A DNA stretch of 64,000 nucleotides from Thiomonas arsenitoxydans (GCF_000253115.1 NC_014145.1:620001-684000), one strand, 5' to 3'; counted from the first letter of the stretch, positions 26,539-36,779 are shown. The notes: generated by a model not told the origin, from the letters alone. Made by a program: numbers and translations.

Positions 26539-29463
26539 ATGTCCCAGACCACCGCCGCCACCGAATCCACTGCCGTCCCGCAACACCTCGCACACCCCGA
26601 GGTGGATACGCAACAGCAGGTCGCACTGGGTGATTTTTCAGACTACAAGATCATCCGTCGCAACGGGGCCGTGGTCGGGTTTGAGCCGAGCAAAATCGCC
26701 GTGGCGATGACCAAGGCCTTTCTGGCCGTGCAAGGCGGGCAGGGTGCGGCCTCGGCCAGCATGCGCGAAACAGTGAATGCGCTGACCGAAAACGTCGTGC
26801 GCGCCCTGCTCCGTAGCCGTCCCAGCGGCGGCACCTTTCATATTGAAGACATTCAGGACCAGGTCGAACTCTCGCTGATGCGCACTGGCCAGCACGAGGT
26901 GGCGCGCGCCTATGTGCTGTACCGCGAACGCCGCACACAAGAGCGGGCCAAGCAGAAAGCGGCTGCAGAGCAACAAGAGAGCGCTCCGGTGCTGCATGTG
27001 CTCGACGGCGGTCTGCGCAAACCGCTCGATCAGGCCGCTCTGGTGAGCCTGATTGAATCCGCCTGCGTCAATCTGAGTGCGGATGTGAAGGCGGCCCCCA
27101 TCGTGGCGGAAACTCTGCGCAATCTGTACGACGGCGTGCCGATGCTCGAGGTTTACAAGGCCGCTATCCTCGCCTCGCGCACCCTGATCGAGCGCGACCC
27201 CGACTACTCCAAGGTCACCGCGCGCCTGCTGTTGCACACCATGCGCCGCGAGACGCTGAACGAGGACATTCCGCAGGAGCAGATGACCCAGCGCTACGCC
27301 GAGTATTTTCCGCGCTGCATCAAGGAGGGTGTCGAGCTCGAACTGCTCGACGAGCGGCTCGGGCAGTTCGACCTGGCCCGTCTGGGTGCCGCGCTCAAGG
27401 CCGAGCGCGACCTGCAGTTCGATTACCTGGGTCTGCAAACGCTGTACGACCGTTATTTCCTCGCCAATCGTGCCGATACGCGGGTGAACAAAGATGGCCG
27501 TCGCATCGAGCTGCCGCAGGCCTTTTTCATGCGCGTGGCCATGGGTTTGTCGCTCAACGAAATCGACCGCGAAGCGCGCGCCATCGAGTTCTACGAGCTG
27601 CTCTCCAGCTTTGACTTCATGTCGAGCACGCCCACGTTGTTCAATGCGGGCACCCGTCGTTCGCAACTCTCGAGCTGCTACCTCACCACCGTGGCGGACG
27701 ACCTTGACGGCATCTACGAGGCCATCAAGGAGAACGCGCTGTTGTCCAAGTTCGCCGGCGGTCTGGGCAACGACTGGACGCGCGTGCGCGCCCTGGGCAG
27801 CCACATCAAGGGCACCAACGGCAAGAGCCAGGGTGTCGTGCCCTTCCTCAAAGTGGTCAACGACACCGCGGTGGCAGTGAACCAGGGCGGCAAGCGCAAG
27901 GGCGCGGTCTGCGCCTATCTGGAAACCTGGCACCTCGACATTGAAGAGTTTCTGGAACTGCGCAAGAACACGGGCGACGATCGCCGCCGCACGCACGACA
28001 TGAACACCGCCAACTGGGTACCCGATCTATTCATGAAGCGGGTGATGGAAGGGGGCGACTGGACGCTGTTCAGCCCGGCCGACGTGCCCGATCTGCACGA
28101 CAAGTTCGGCAAGGACTTCGAGCAGGCCTATACCCGCTACGAGCAAAAGGCCGCGCTGGGCGAAATCAAGCTGTTCAAGACCCTGCCTGCGGTGCAACTG
28201 TGGCGCAAGATGCTGTCGATGCTGTTCGAAACCGGCCATCCCTGGATCACCTTCAAGGATGCGTGCAATGTGCGCAGCCCGCAGCAGCATGTGGGCGTGG
28301 TGCACTCGAGCAACCTCTGTACCGAGATCACGCTCAACACCAACGAGAGTGAGATCGCGGTGTGCAATCTCGGCTCGGTCAATCTGGTCGCGCATCTGAA
28401 AGACGCAGCAGACGGCGCCAAGGTCATCGACCAGGCCAAGCTCAAGCGCACCATCCAGACCGCGATGCGCATGCTCGACAACGTCATCGACATCAACTAT
28501 TACGCCGTGGCCAAGGCGCGCAACGCCAATATGAAGCACCGGCCGGTGGGCCTGGGCATCATGGGCTTTCAGGACTGTCTGTATCAGCTGCGTATTCCCT
28601 ATGGTTCGCAACAAGCCGTGGAATTTGCCGATCGGTCGATGGAGGCGGTTTGCTACGAAGCTTACTGGGCGTCGAGCGAACTGGCGCGTGAGCGCGGCCG
28701 CTACAGCAGTTACGGCGGTTCGCTTTGGGACCAGGGCGTTCTGCCCATGGACAGTCTGAAGCTGCTGGCCGAGCAGCGCGGTGGCTATGTCGAGGCCGAC
28801 ACCTCCAGCACTCTTGACTGGAACGCCCTGCGCGCGCAGATCGCGCAGCACGGCATGCGCAATTCCAACTGCGTGGCCATCGCCCCCACGGCCACCATCT
28901 CCAACATCGTCGGCGTCGACGCCTGCATCGAGCCGACCTTCCAGAACCTGTACGTCAAGTCCAATCTGTCGGGCGAGTTCACCGTCATCAATCAATATCT
29001 GGTGCGCGACCTCAAGGCGCGTGGCCTGTGGGACGCAGTGATGGTGGCCGACCTCAAGTACTTCGATGGCAGCACCCAGCGCATCGACCGCATTCCCGCT
29101 GATCTCAAGGCCCTGTATTCCACCGCCTTCGAGACCGATACCCAGTGGATCATCGAGGCTGCGGCGCGCCGCCAGAAATGGATCGACCAGGCGCAGTCGC
29201 TCAACATCTACATGGCCAATGCATCGGGCAAGTTGCTCGACGATACCTACAAGCTGGCTTGGCTGCGTGGCCTAAAGACCACCTACTACCTGCGCACCAT
29301 CGGCGCCACGCATGCCGAGAAGTCCACGGTCAAGGCGGGTCAGCTCAACGCCGTGCCGCAGTCGCCAAGCGAGTCGGCATCAGCTTCGGCGCAGGCCGTG
29401 GTGCAGTCTGGCGATATCCGCTACTGCGCCATCGACAACCCGGAATGCGAAGCCTGCCAGTAA
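26539..29463 (+). CDS. nrdA: Class Ia ribonucleoside-diphosphate reductase, alpha subunit
   Basis: Reduces ribonucleoside diphosphates to deoxyribonucleotides using the radical from NrdB. 974 aa from an ATG with AAGGAG. The N-terminal ATP-cone (about residues 33-135, YKIIRRNGAVVGFEPSKI) is followed by a second cone-like region (about 155-245), as in the longer Pseudomonas-type NrdA. The core has STPTLFNAGTRRSQLSSCYL, NLCTEITLN and IAPTATISNIVG; the redox pair is CEAC at the C-terminus. An upstream frame to 26335 is leader sequence, not protein. Regulated by NrdR boxes. Confidence 0.96.
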   Translation: MSQTTAATESTAVPQHLAHPEVDTQQQVALGDFSDYKIIRRNGAVVGFEPSKIAVAMTKAFLAVQGGQGAASASMRETVNALTENVVRALLRSRPSGGTFHIEDIQDQVELSLMRTGQHEVARAYVLYRERRTQERAKQKAAAEQQESAPVLHVLDGGLRKPLDQAALVSLIESACVNLSADVKAAPIVAETLRNLYDGVPMLEVYKAAILASRTLIERDPDYSKVTARLLLHTMRRETLNEDIPQEQMTQRYAEYFPRCIKEGVELELLDERLGQFDLARLGAALKAERDLQFDYLGLQTLYDRYFLANRADTRVNKDGRRIELPQAFFMRVAMGLSLNEIDREARAIEFYELLSSFDFMSSTPTLFNAGTRRSQLSSCYLTTVADDLDGIYEAIKENALLSKFAGGLGNDWTRVRALGSHIKGTNGKSQGVVPFLKVVNDTAVAVNQGGKRKGAVCAYLETWHLDIEEFLELRKNTGDDRRRTHDMNTANWVPDLFMKRVMEGGDWTLFSPADVPDLHDKFGKDFEQAYTRYEQKAALGEIKLFKTLPAVQLWRKMLSMLFETGHPWITFKDACNVRSPQQHVGVVHSSNLCTEITLNTNESEIAVCNLGSVNLVAHLKDAADGAKVIDQAKLKRTIQTAMRMLDNVIDINYYAVAKARNANMKHRPVGLGIMGFQDCLYQLRIPYGSQQAVEFADRSMEAVCYEAYWASSELARERGRYSSYGGSLWDQGVLPMDSLKLLAEQRGGYVEADTSSTLDWNALRAQIAQHGMRNSNCVAIAPTATISNIVGVDACIEPTFQNLYVKSNLSGEFTVINQYLVRDLKARGLWDAVMVADLKYFDGSTQRIDRIPADLKALYSTAFETDTQWIIEAAARRQKWIDQAQSLNIYMANASGKLLDDTYKLAWLRGLKTTYYLRTIGATHAEKSTVKAGQLNAVPQSPSESASASAQAVVQSGDIRYCAIDNPECEACQ

Positions 29464-29480
29464 GCGCTGCATACCGTTGC

Positions 29481-29524
29481 GGCGCATCACAAGTGATCAA
29501 GCGGCATGCCACTTGCGATGCGCC
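29481..29524 (+). promoter_or_regulatory. 15-bp inverted repeat between nrdA and nrdB
   Basis: The arms GGCGCATCACAAGTG (29481-29495) and CACTTGCGATGCGCC (29510-29524) pair at 14 of 15 positions around a 14-base loop. No T-run follows, so it is more likely an mRNA-stabilising or partial-termination element between the two reductase genes than a full terminator. Confidence 0.65.
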
Positions 29525-29611
29525 TGCACAACATGCGCCACACAAACCACGCATCCTCACTGCATCGGTGTTGAGCCTTTGCGCTGAACACTTGATAATC
29601 TAAAGAAGGTC

Positions 29612-30850
29612 ATGAACATGCTTACTTGGGACGAACCACAACAGAACTCTGCAAGCCCCGCGCAAGGTGCGCTGGCGGAGCGTTCACTTCAATCCATGGG
29701 CGGTACATCGGCGTCACCTCAATCCGCATCCGCATCCGCATCCGCATCCGCATCCGCATCCGCAACGGCGCCGGCATTGGCGGTGGCCGCAGACCTCTAC
29801 AGCCAACGCGCGGCCTCCACGGCGCGGGTGCGCGCCGAAGACAAGCGCATCATCAACTGCAGTGTCGATGTCAACCAGCTCGTCCCTTTCAAATACAAAT
29901 GGGCCTGGGATAAGTACCTCGCTTCCTGCGCCAATCACTGGATGCCGCAGGAAGTGAACATGTCGCGCGACATCGCGATGTGGAAAGATCCCAATGGCCT
30001 GACCGATGACGAGCGCCTCATCATCAAGCGCAACCTCGGCTTTTTCACCACGGCCGATTCGCTCGCCGCCAACAACATCGTGCTGGGAACCTATCGCCAC
30101 ATCACCAACCCCGAATGCCGCCAGTATCTGCTGCGCCAGGCTTTCGAAGAAGCCATCCACACCCACGCCTATCAGTACATCGTCGAATCCATAGGCCTCG
30201 ATGAAAGCGAGATATTCAACTCCTATCACGAGATCACCTCCATCCGCGAGAAGGACGAGTTCCTCATTCCCTTCATCGACACCCTGACCAACCCCGAGTT
30301 CCGCACTTCGGCTTTCGGTGGTTCGGAGCGCAACGATCAGGAGCTGCTGCGTTCCATCATCGTGTTCGCCTGCCTGATGGAAGGACTGTTCTTCTATGTC
30401 GGCTTCACCCAGATCCTGTCGATGGGGCGGCAGAACAAGATGACTGGTGCGGCCGAGCAGTACCAGTACATCCTGCGCGACGAGTCCATGCATACCAACT
30501 TCGGCATTGATCTGGTCAACCAGATCAAGCTGGAGAATCCGCACCTCTGGACGCCCGAATTCAAGCGCGAGCTCACCGGCCTGTTCCATCAGGCGGTCGA
30601 GCTTGAGTATCGCTATGCCGAAGACACCATGCCCCGCGGCGTGCTGGGTCTGAACGCGTCCATGTTCAAGGGCTATCTGCGCTTCATCGCCAATCGCCGT
30701 GCGGTGCAGATCGGCCTTGACGCCATCTTCCCCAACGAAGAGAACCCCTTCCCCTGGATGAGCGAAATGATCGACCTGAAGAAGGAACGCAACTTCTTCG
30801 AGACCCGGGTCATTGAGTACCAATCCGGCGGCGCGCTGTCCTGGGAATGA
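29612..30850 (+). CDS. nrdB: Class Ia ribonucleoside-diphosphate reductase, beta subunit
   Basis: Holds the diiron-tyrosyl radical cofactor. 412 aa. Ligands by comparison with E. coli R2: Asp in FTTADSLAA, Glu and His in [12 protein letters not shown] with the radical Tyr four residues after that His, Glu in LMEGLFFY, and Glu and His in [10 protein letters not shown]. The C-terminal tail that docks to NrdA follows. The first 70 residues are an extra low-complexity stretch with a Ser-Ala repeat, encoded by seven perfect TCCGCA units. The gene lies 148 bp after nrdA, probably in the same operon. Confidence 0.95.
   Translation: MNMLTWDEPQQNSASPAQGALAERSLQSMGGTSASPQSASASASASASASATAPALAVAADLYSQRAASTARVRAEDKRIINCSVDVNQLVPFKYKWAWDKYLASCANHWMPQEVNMSRDIAMWKDPNGLTDDERLIIKRNLGFFTTADSLAANNIVLGTYRHITNPECRQYLLRQAFEEAIHTHAYQYIVESIGLDESEIFNSYHEITSIREKDEFLIPFIDTLTNPEFRTSAFGGSERNDQELLRSIIVFACLMEGLFFYVGFTQILSMGRQNKMTGAAEQYQYILRDESMHTNFGIDLVNQIKLENPHLWTPEFKRELTGLFHQAVELEYRYAEDTMPRGVLGLNASMFKGYLRFIANRRAVQIGLDAIFPNEENPFPWMSEMIDLKKERNFFETRVIEYQSGGALSWE
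29723..29764. repeat. Seven perfect TCCGCA hexamers inside nrdB
   Basis: 42 bases made of seven identical 6-bp units encode alternating Ser and Ala near residues 38-51 of NrdB. Gain or loss of units keeps the reading frame, so only the length of an N-terminal linker would change. Confidence 0.95.
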
Positions 30851-31284
30851 CACGTGAATAACCTGCGAGCACGCACTACAGAGTGATTGTTGACCGAGTC
30901 CATTTCACCCCGATACGTCCGGCCGCGAAGAGTCGGCGGGTGGAGTCTCCTCCTCTGTTTTTTGTGGCGCAACGCATGAGGGCGTCCATGGTGATGCCTG
31001 ATTCCCTGCCCGATCAATTCTGGTGCGCCGGTCTGCGCCTCATGCTCTGGATGACCAGAGGTGAGCGCATGGCGCGCCGTTCCCCATTCCTTCCCGCAAT
31101 GGCTTTGATGCCGAAGGAAGTGAATCCCCTGCACGGATCAGCGCTGAGCCGATCGCAGGTGGTGCCGGCTGAACGCCGTGCCGATGTCCCGTACTGGAAA
31201 CCGCCGGGAGGCGGGGCCGTGAGGCGCTCGGACGCGATTTGGCGACCGGCTCAACTTCAAAAGACTTGATCAAGGAGAATCACC
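30851..31284. other. 434-bp intergenic region before the H1-like gene
   Basis: No convincing gene. Open frames here have poor composition and no ribosome binding site. The last 15 bases contain a good site (AAGGAG then ATG at 31285). There is no clear terminator after nrdB; a TCTGTTTTTTG tract near 30954-30964 follows only a weak stem. Promoter elements for the H1-like gene were not obvious. Confidence 0.45.
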
Positions 31285-31770
31285 ATGGCAACTGCAAAAA
31301 AAGCGGCACCGGCGAAGAAAGCGACGCCCGCGAAGAAAGTAGCACCGGCGAAGAAGGCTGTACCCGCGAAAAAAGCGGCTCCGGCGAAGAAGGCCGCGCC
31401 TGCGAAGAAAGCGGCACCGGCGAAGAAGGCCGCACCGGCGAAGAAGGCTGCTCCTGCGAAGAAGGCCGCGCCTGCGAAGAAAGCCGCACCGGCGAAGAAG
31501 GCTGCTCCGGCGAAGAAGGCTGCTCCGGCGAAGAAGGCTGCTCCGGCGAAGAAGGCTGCTCCGGCGAAGAAGGCTGCTCCGGCGAAGAAGGCCGCGCCTG
31601 CAAAGAAGGCCGCACCGGCTAAGAAAGCTGCACCTGCGAAGAAGGCTGCGCCTGCGAAAAAAGCGGCACCGGCGAAGAAGGCCGTAGCTGCTCCTGCCAA
31701 AAAGGCAGCGACCGCGCAAACCAAGCTGAATCCGCAAGCGGCCTGGCCGTTCCCGACCAGCAAGCCCTGA
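31285..31770 (+). CDS. Histone H1-like Lys/Ala/Pro-repeat DNA-binding protein
   Basis: A 161-aa extremely basic protein made of about 22 hexapeptides of the type AKKAAP, followed by a unique tail (LNPQAAWPFPTSKP). Such proteins, found in several Burkholderiales and related to BpH1 of Bordetella and AlgP of Pseudomonas, bind DNA through Lys-rich repeats and may compact the nucleoid. At DNA level the repeats are near-identical 18-bp units, so length differences between strains are expected. It has its own strong terminator at 31789-31814. Confidence 0.85.
   Translation: MATAKKAAPAKKATPAKKVAPAKKAVPAKKAAPAKKAAPAKKAAPAKKAAPAKKAAPAKKAAPAKKAAPAKKAAPAKKAAPAKKAAPAKKAAPAKKAAPAKKAAPAKKAAPAKKAAPAKKAAPAKKAAPAKKAVAAPAKKAATAQTKLNPQAAWPFPTSKP
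31501..31590. repeat. Five exact tandem copies of an 18-bp unit
   Basis: The unit GCTGCTCCGGCGAAGAAG occurs five times without a change, inside a longer run of near copies across about 31290-31690. It encodes AAPAKK. The exactness suggests recent duplication by slippage or recombination. Confidence 0.95.
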
Positions 31771-31788
31771 GCATTCAGTGCAATTGAG

Positions 31789-31814
31789 CCCGGGCTGATC
31801 GCCCGGGTTTTTTT
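31789..31814 (+). terminator. Intrinsic terminator after the H1-like gene
   Basis: CCCGGGC (31789-31795), loop TGATC and GCCCGGG (31801-31807), followed directly by seven T residues. A textbook terminator 19 bp after the stop codon. Confidence 0.93.
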
Positions 31815-31944
31815 ATTTCCGCATTCCGCATGCCTTCCTCAGATCGTTATCCCGCCCGGCTTCACTCCGACGCCCCGGCGCGTGCGGTATGGTTGCGTCT
31901 ATCTGCCTTATTGCCGCAGTCTTGAGCCAGACTGCCCCGACATC

Positions 31945-32511
31945 ATGAGTATCAAATCCGATCAGTGGATCCGCCGCATGGCGCAAAACACGGCGATGAT
32001 CGAGCCGTTCGAGCCCGCGCAGGTGCGCGAGGTCGGTGGACACCGCATCATCAGCTATGGCACGTCGAGCTACGGTTACGACATCCGTTGCGCCAACGAA
32101 TTCAAGATCTTCACCAACATCAACAGCACCATCGTCGATCCGAAAAACTTCGATGAAAAGTCCTTTGTCGATTTTCGGGGCGATGTGTGCATCATCCCGC
32201 CCAACAGCTTCGCGCTGGCGCGCACGATGGAGTATTTCCGCATCCCGCGCAATGTGCTCACCATCTGTCTGGGCAAGAGCACTTATGCCCGCTGCGGCAT
32301 CATTGTCAACGTCACGCCGTTCGAACCCGAGTGGGAAGGTTATGTGACGCTGGAGTTCTCCAACACCACGCCGCTGCCCGCGAAGATTTACGCGGGCGAG
32401 GGCTGCGCGCAGGTGCTGTTCTTCGAAAGCGATGAGGTGTGCGAAGTCAGCTACAAGGATCGCGGCGGCAAGTATCAGGGGCAGCACGGCGTGACCTTGC
32501 CGCGCGCCTGA
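31945..32511 (+). CDS. dcd: dCTP deaminase
   Basis: Deaminates dCTP to dUTP, feeding dTMP synthesis; a soluble homotrimer. 188 aa from the ATG at 31945 ([13 protein letters not shown]). The conserved core is [20 protein letters not shown] with [13 protein letters not shown] and the C-terminal [12 protein letters not shown]. The length matches the E. coli enzyme. An open frame continues upstream to 31882 but lies in the promoter region. It converges on argH. Confidence 0.95.
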   Translation: MSIKSDQWIRRMAQNTAMIEPFEPAQVREVGGHRIISYGTSSYGYDIRCANEFKIFTNINSTIVDPKNFDEKSFVDFRGDVCIIPPNSFALARTMEYFRIPRNVLTICLGKSTYARCGIIVNVTPFEPEWEGYVTLEFSNTTPLPAKIYAGEGCAQVLFFESDEVCEVSYKDRGGKYQGQHGVTLPRA

Positions 32512-32534
32512 GCGCTTCGTCTGATCGCTTCGTT

Positions 32535-33935
32535 TTACGCGTCGCCGAGTGCGGCTTGCCAGCGCGCCACCTGCGCACGCACCTGGTTCGGTGCGGTGCC
32601 GCCCAGATGATCGCGCGCGGCGAGTGAGCCCTGCAGCTTGAGCGCTTCGGGCGCGTCTTCTCCGATGAGGGGCGAGAAACTGCGCAGATCGTTCAGGCTG
32701 ATGTCCTCCAGGCCGATGCCGCGCTCCACCGCAAAGCGCACGGCTTTTGCCACCGTCTCGTGCGCGTCGCGGAAGGGCAGCCCCTTTTTCACCAGATAGT
32801 CGGCCAGGTCGGTGGCGGTGGAGTAACCCTGCAGCGCGGTGCGCTCCATCGCCTCGGCCTTGACGCGGATGCCGCCCACCATGTCGGTGAAAATGCGCAG
32901 GGTGTCGATCACCGTGTCGGCGGTGTCGAACAGCGGTTCCTTGTCTTCCTGGTTGTCCTTGTTGTAGGCCAGGGGCTGGCCCTTCATCAGCATCAGCAGG
33001 CTCATCAAATGGCCAGTGACGCGTCCGGTCTTGCCGCGGGCGAGTTCGGGCACGTCCGGGTTTTTTTTCTGCGGCATGATGCTCGATCCGGTGCAGAAGC
33101 GGTCGGCCAGATCGATGAAGCCGAAGGCCGGGCTCATCCAAAGCACCAGCTCTTCGCTGAAACGGCTGATGTGCACCATGATCAGCGCGCAGGCAGCGTT
33201 GTACTCGATGGCGAAGTCGCGGTCGCTTACGGCGTCGAGCGAGTTCTGGCACACGCCGTCAAAGCCCAGCAGTTCGGCCACGCGCGGGCGGTCGATCGGA
33301 AAGGTGGTCCCGGCCAAGGCAGCAGCGCCCAAGGGTAGGCGATTGACTCGGGCACGGCAGTCGCGCAGGCGCTCAGCATCGCGACCGAACATTTCCACAT
33401 AAGCCAGCAGATGGTGGCCGAAACTCACCGGCTGCGCCACCTGCAGATGCGTGAAGCCCGGCATGATGGTGTCGGCATGCTGTGCGGCCAGTTGCACCAG
33501 CGCACGCTGCAGCGCACGGAGTTGAGCGATGCTCTGGTCGATGCTGTCGCGCAGCCATAGGCGGATGTCGGTGGCCACCTGATCGTTGCGGCTGCGACCG
33601 GTGTGCAGGCGCTTGCCGGCATCGCCCGCAAGCTGGGTCAGGCGGGCTTCGATGTTGAGATGGACGTCTTCGAGTTCGAGCTTCCACTCGAACGCGCCAG
33701 AGTCGATTTCGGTACGGATTTGCGCCATGCCGCGCTCGATGGCGGCGAGGTCGTCCGCGTTGAGAATGCCTTGCTCGGTCAGCATGGTGGCATGCGCGAT
33801 CGATCCTGCGATGTCGAACAGCGCCAGCCGCTGGTCGAAATCCACCGAGGCGGTGTAGCGCTGCACCAGAGCGCTGACCGGCTCGGAAAAACGCGCGGAC
33901 CAGGCTTGCTGCTTGTGTTCGAATTGATCGTGCAT
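32535..33935 (-). CDS. argH: Argininosuccinate lyase
   Basis: The last step of arginine biosynthesis, argininosuccinate to arginine plus fumarate. 466 aa from the ATG at 33935. Signature [16 protein letters not shown] with the flexible catalytic loop, [17 protein letters not shown] and [16 protein letters not shown] are all present. A long in-frame extension upstream to 34301 is a shadow of the divergent kinase gene. argB of the same pathway lies at 47304 in this window but is not linked in an operon. Confidence 0.96.
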   Translation of the reverse strand: MHDQFEHKQQAWSARFSEPVSALVQRYTASVDFDQRLALFDIAGSIAHATMLTEQGILNADDLAAIERGMAQIRTEIDSGAFEWKLELEDVHLNIEARLTQLAGDAGKRLHTGRSRNDQVATDIRLWLRDSIDQSIAQLRALQRALVQLAAQHADTIMPGFTHLQVAQPVSFGHHLLAYVEMFGRDAERLRDCRARVNRLPLGAAALAGTTFPIDRPRVAELLGFDGVCQNSLDAVSDRDFAIEYNAACALIMVHISRFSEELVLWMSPAFGFIDLADRFCTGSSIMPQKKNPDVPELARGKTGRVTGHLMSLLMLMKGQPLAYNKDNQEDKEPLFDTADTVIDTLRIFTDMVGGIRVKAEAMERTALQGYSTATDLADYLVKKGLPFRDAHETVAKAVRFAVERGIGLEDISLNDLRSFSPLIGEDAPEALKLQGSLAARDHLGGTAPNQVRAQVARWQAALGDA

Positions 33936-34026
33936 GGATTGGCCTCGCAAAGCGAGCGTTGTGACGCCATGGGCGCCAGGGTCGAAACCGCCAATTTTAG
34001 AGAAGCCTTCAGGATCAAGCTGCTTG

Positions 34027-35070
34027 ATGCCCCAGATGACCGCTGAACCGACCCCTTCCACCGAAACCGCAGTGCGCCTCGACATCTGCGGCGCTGGCAG
34101 TCTGGTGCGCGCGCTCGTGGCGCTCAATCTGCTTTTGGCGCTGCTCGTGTTGCTGCAATGGCCGCAAGGGGAAGGCCGTATCGGCGCCTTGTTGCTGCTC
34201 TCTTGGGTGGAGCCCGCCGCGCTGCTCTGGCTGGCGCTGATGTGCATGACCCAGCGGTTGTGGCGGCTGCGGGGTGCGACTGCGGTGCTGGTCGTGGCCA
34301 TGGCGCTGGGCGCCTTTTCGGCGCTGGGTTTGAATCTGCTGGTGCAGCCCTTGTTCGACGCACTTGCGCCGCGCGCTGCGCAGCAGCCCTGGCAGGCTGC
34401 GCTGGCGGGGGCGGCGCTGGCGCTGGTCTTCGTGCACTATCTGCAACTGCGCGCGCGGGCCTTCACGCCGATCGACATGCAGGCGCGGTTGAGCGAACTG
34501 CAGTCGCGCATCCGTCCGCACTTTCTGTTCAACACCCTCAACGCCGCCAGCGCCTTGGTGCGCGAACAGCCCGAGCGCGCCGAGACCGTACTCGATGATT
34601 TGGCCGAACTGTTCCGCGCCAGCGTGGGCAAGCCGGGCACGCTGGTCACGCTGGAGCAGGAAATGGATCTGGCACGGCGCTACCTCGACATCGAGTCGGT
34701 GCGTTTCGGCGAGCGTATGCGGGTGCAATGGCAGGTCGACGACACCCTGCTGCAAATCCGCATTCCGGCGCTGACCCTGCAGCCGCTGGTGGAGAACGCG
34801 GTGCGGCATGGCGTCGAGCGCAGCAGCCGCAGGGTGCAGATCGACATCGATGTGGCCCGGCGGCTGGGGCAGATCGAAGTCACCGTGCGCAACGACTTGC
34901 CCGCGCTGAGCGACACGCCCCCACCGCGCCGTCATGGCACCGGCACGGCGCTGCGCAACATTCGCCAGCGCCTGCATCTGCTGTACGACATTGCGGCCGA
35001 GGTCGATCAGGGTGAAGTCGTCGAGGACGGCCTGGCCCGCTGGCGGGCGCGGTTACGCTTACCGCTATGA
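34027..35070 (+). CDS. LytS/AlgZ-type sensor histidine kinase
   Basis: A membrane kinase of the His_kinase family with no separate PAS domain. 347 aa: four hydrophobic segments (about residues 25-140), then the phospho-His motif [18 protein letters not shown], then an ATPase domain ([32 protein letters not shown]). The last bases overlap the ATG of the response regulator (ATGA). The start codon is uncertain (34027 or 34036). The organisation equals algZ-algR of pseudomonads, but the output is unknown, so no symbol is given. Confidence 0.88.
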   Translation: MPQMTAEPTPSTETAVRLDICGAGSLVRALVALNLLLALLVLLQWPQGEGRIGALLLLSWVEPAALLWLALMCMTQRLWRLRGATAVLVVAMALGAFSALGLNLLVQPLFDALAPRAAQQPWQAALAGAALALVFVHYLQLRARAFTPIDMQARLSELQSRIRPHFLFNTLNAASALVREQPERAETVLDDLAELFRASVGKPGTLVTLEQEMDLARRYLDIESVRFGERMRVQWQVDDTLLQIRIPALTLQPLVENAVRHGVERSSRRVQIDIDVARRLGQIEVTVRNDLPALSDTPPPRRHGTGTALRNIRQRLHLLYDIAAEVDQGEVVEDGLARWRARLRLPL

Positions 35071-35892
35071 ACGTGCTCATCGTTGACGACGAACCGCTGG
35101 CCCGCAGCCGCCTGCGCCGCCTGCTCGCCGAGCTGCCCGAAACCGCGCAGGCCATAGTGGACGAAGCGGCCGACGCGGCCGAGGCCTGGGTGCTGCTTCG
35201 TGCGCAGCGTTTTGACGTGCTGCTGCTCGATATCCAGATGCCGGGGCAGACGGGCATGGAACTGGCCCGGCGGCTCACGGGCGATCCCGGCCTGCATCAT
35301 CCCGCCATCGTGTTTGTGACCGCCCACGAGCAGCATGCGCTCGATGCCTTCGGCGTATCGCGCCGTCGACTATCTGACCAAACCGGTGCGGCGCGAGCGA
35401 CTAGCCCAGGCGATGGGCAAGGCCGTGCTGTGGCTGCGTGCCCAGGGTGCGGAGCAGCAGGCGCCGGCAGCGGTGGAAACGGTGTACCTGACGGTGCAGC
35501 ATCACGGCGCGCTCAAGCGCGTGCCGCTGGCCGACATTCTGTATTGCCGCGCCGAGGCCAAATACACCACCCTACGCACCGCCGAGCAGCAGTATCTGGT
35601 GGACCTCTCATTGACCGATCTGGAGCAGCGCTACGCCGAGCATCTCGTGCGCATTCACCGTAGCGCGCTGGTCGCGGCGCCCGCCATTCGCAGCCTGGAG
35701 CGGCCGATCAGTCCGCCGGAGGGCATCGCACCTGAACCCGAGACCGGAGGTACAGAGGCTGACAGCGGCACCTGGACTTTGCATCTGCACGGCGTGCCCG
35801 ACACCCTGCCCGTCAGTCGACGGCGCGTGGCCGCGGTGCAGGCGCTGTTGACCGCTTCCAGACCTGCCGCAGCGCGTCAGCCCCCCAAGTAG
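35067..35892 (+). pseudogene. AlgR/LytTR response regulator with a one-base frameshift
   Basis: The receiver domain is read in one frame from 35067 ([20 protein letters not shown], phospho-Asp in VLLLDIQMPGQTG) up to HALDAF at 35351. Protein-like sequence then continues in the next frame from 35356 (YRAVDYLTKPVRRERLAQA) through a complete LytTR DNA-binding domain to the stop at 35892. Four bases, GGCG at 35352-35355, stand where three are expected; removing one G gives DAFAYRAVDYL and a 274-aa protein. As sequenced, translation would stop at 35663 with a scrambled tail and no DNA-binding domain. Either a real mutation or a sequencing error. Confidence 0.88.
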
Positions 35893-35957
35893 GTGAGAAG
35901 CACTTGGGGCTGCCCGACGGCGTGTTTGTCAGGCGAAATTTCAGGCAAAACGCAGGC

Positions 35958-36779
35958 TCATCCGACAAGTAACGCCACCGCGCCCAGCAGCAGGCAGTAA
36001 ATGCCGAACGGGCGCAGCGCCTTCATTTCGTGATCGGTGAACCAGCGCATCAAAAACCAGGTGGACAGCCAGGCGAACACCCCGGCCAGCACCCCGGCCG
36101 CTGCAATCGTGCCTAGCAGTTCATGCGGCACGCCGGCGTGCATCAGCTTGGGCACTTCCAGCACGCCCGCCGCCGCGATGATGGGCGTGGCGAGCAAAAA
36201 CGAAAACCGCGCCGAGTCGGCATAGTTCAAGCCCAGGCCCAGACCCGCGACCAGCGTGGCCCCGGAGCGCGAAAACCCCGGAATCAAGGCCAGCGCCTGC
36301 GCCAGACCAATGAGGAAGGCGCGCAGCCAGCCCAGTTCCGGCAGGGCGATCAGCCCGCGCCGATGCTTGAGTGCATCGCCGCCCAGCAGCAGCAGGCCAT
36401 TGAGCATCAGCGCAATCGCCGCGAAGGTGAAGCCGCCGAACAGCGCCTTGATCTTGTGCGCCAGCAGCAGGCCGAGCAGCCCGGCTGGAATGGTGCCCGC
36501 CACGATCAGCCAGAGCAGACGGGCGTCGGGGTTGGACGCCTTGCCGCCAGCGCGCAGCCAGCCACCGATCAGCCGCGCCCAGTCGCGCCAGAAATAGATC
36601 AGCAGCGCGGTGGCCGTGCCCAGATGCAGCACCACGATGAAGGGCAGAAACCAGTCTGCCGTGCGGTCGATGGGCCAATGAAACAGGGCCGGAATCAGAA
36701 TGCTGTGCCCCAGGCTGGAAATGGGAAACAGCTCGGTCACGCCTTGAAGGGCGGCGATGGCCAGAAGGTAGAGGTGCAT
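35958..36779 (-). CDS. uppP: Undecaprenyl-diphosphatase UppP (BacA)
   Basis: An inner-membrane phosphatase recycling undecaprenyl diphosphate for cell wall synthesis; overexpression gives bacitracin resistance in other species. 273 aa, with about eight membrane segments. Motifs: LQGVTELFPISSLGHSIL with the catalytic Glu and Ser, and PGFSRSGATLVAGL with the catalytic Arg. The ATG at 36779 fits the conserved N-terminus MHLYLLAIAALQG. It converges on the frameshifted regulator gene. Confidence 0.95.
   Translation of the reverse strand: MHLYLLAIAALQGVTELFPISSLGHSILIPALFHWPIDRTADWFLPFIVVLHLGTATALLIYFWRDWARLIGGWLRAGGKASNPDARLLWLIVAGTIPAGLLGLLLAHKIKALFGGFTFAAIALMLNGLLLLGGDALKHRRGLIALPELGWLRAFLIGLAQALALIPGFSRSGATLVAGLGLGLNYADSARFSFLLATPIIAAAGVLEVPKLMHAGVPHELLGTIAAAGVLAGVFAWLSTWFLMRWFTDHEMKALRPFGIYCLLLGAVALLVG

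Noticed and set aside
31257..31763. 168-codon minus-strand frame of AAFFAG repeats that looks like a membrane protein
   Set aside because: It is the reverse strand of the Lys/Ala/Pro repeats of the H1-like gene; no ribosome binding site and a repeat-generated sequence only.
31285..31770. Repeat array considered as CRISPR
   Set aside because: Units are 18 bp with no spacers and encode a regular Lys-rich peptide in frame.
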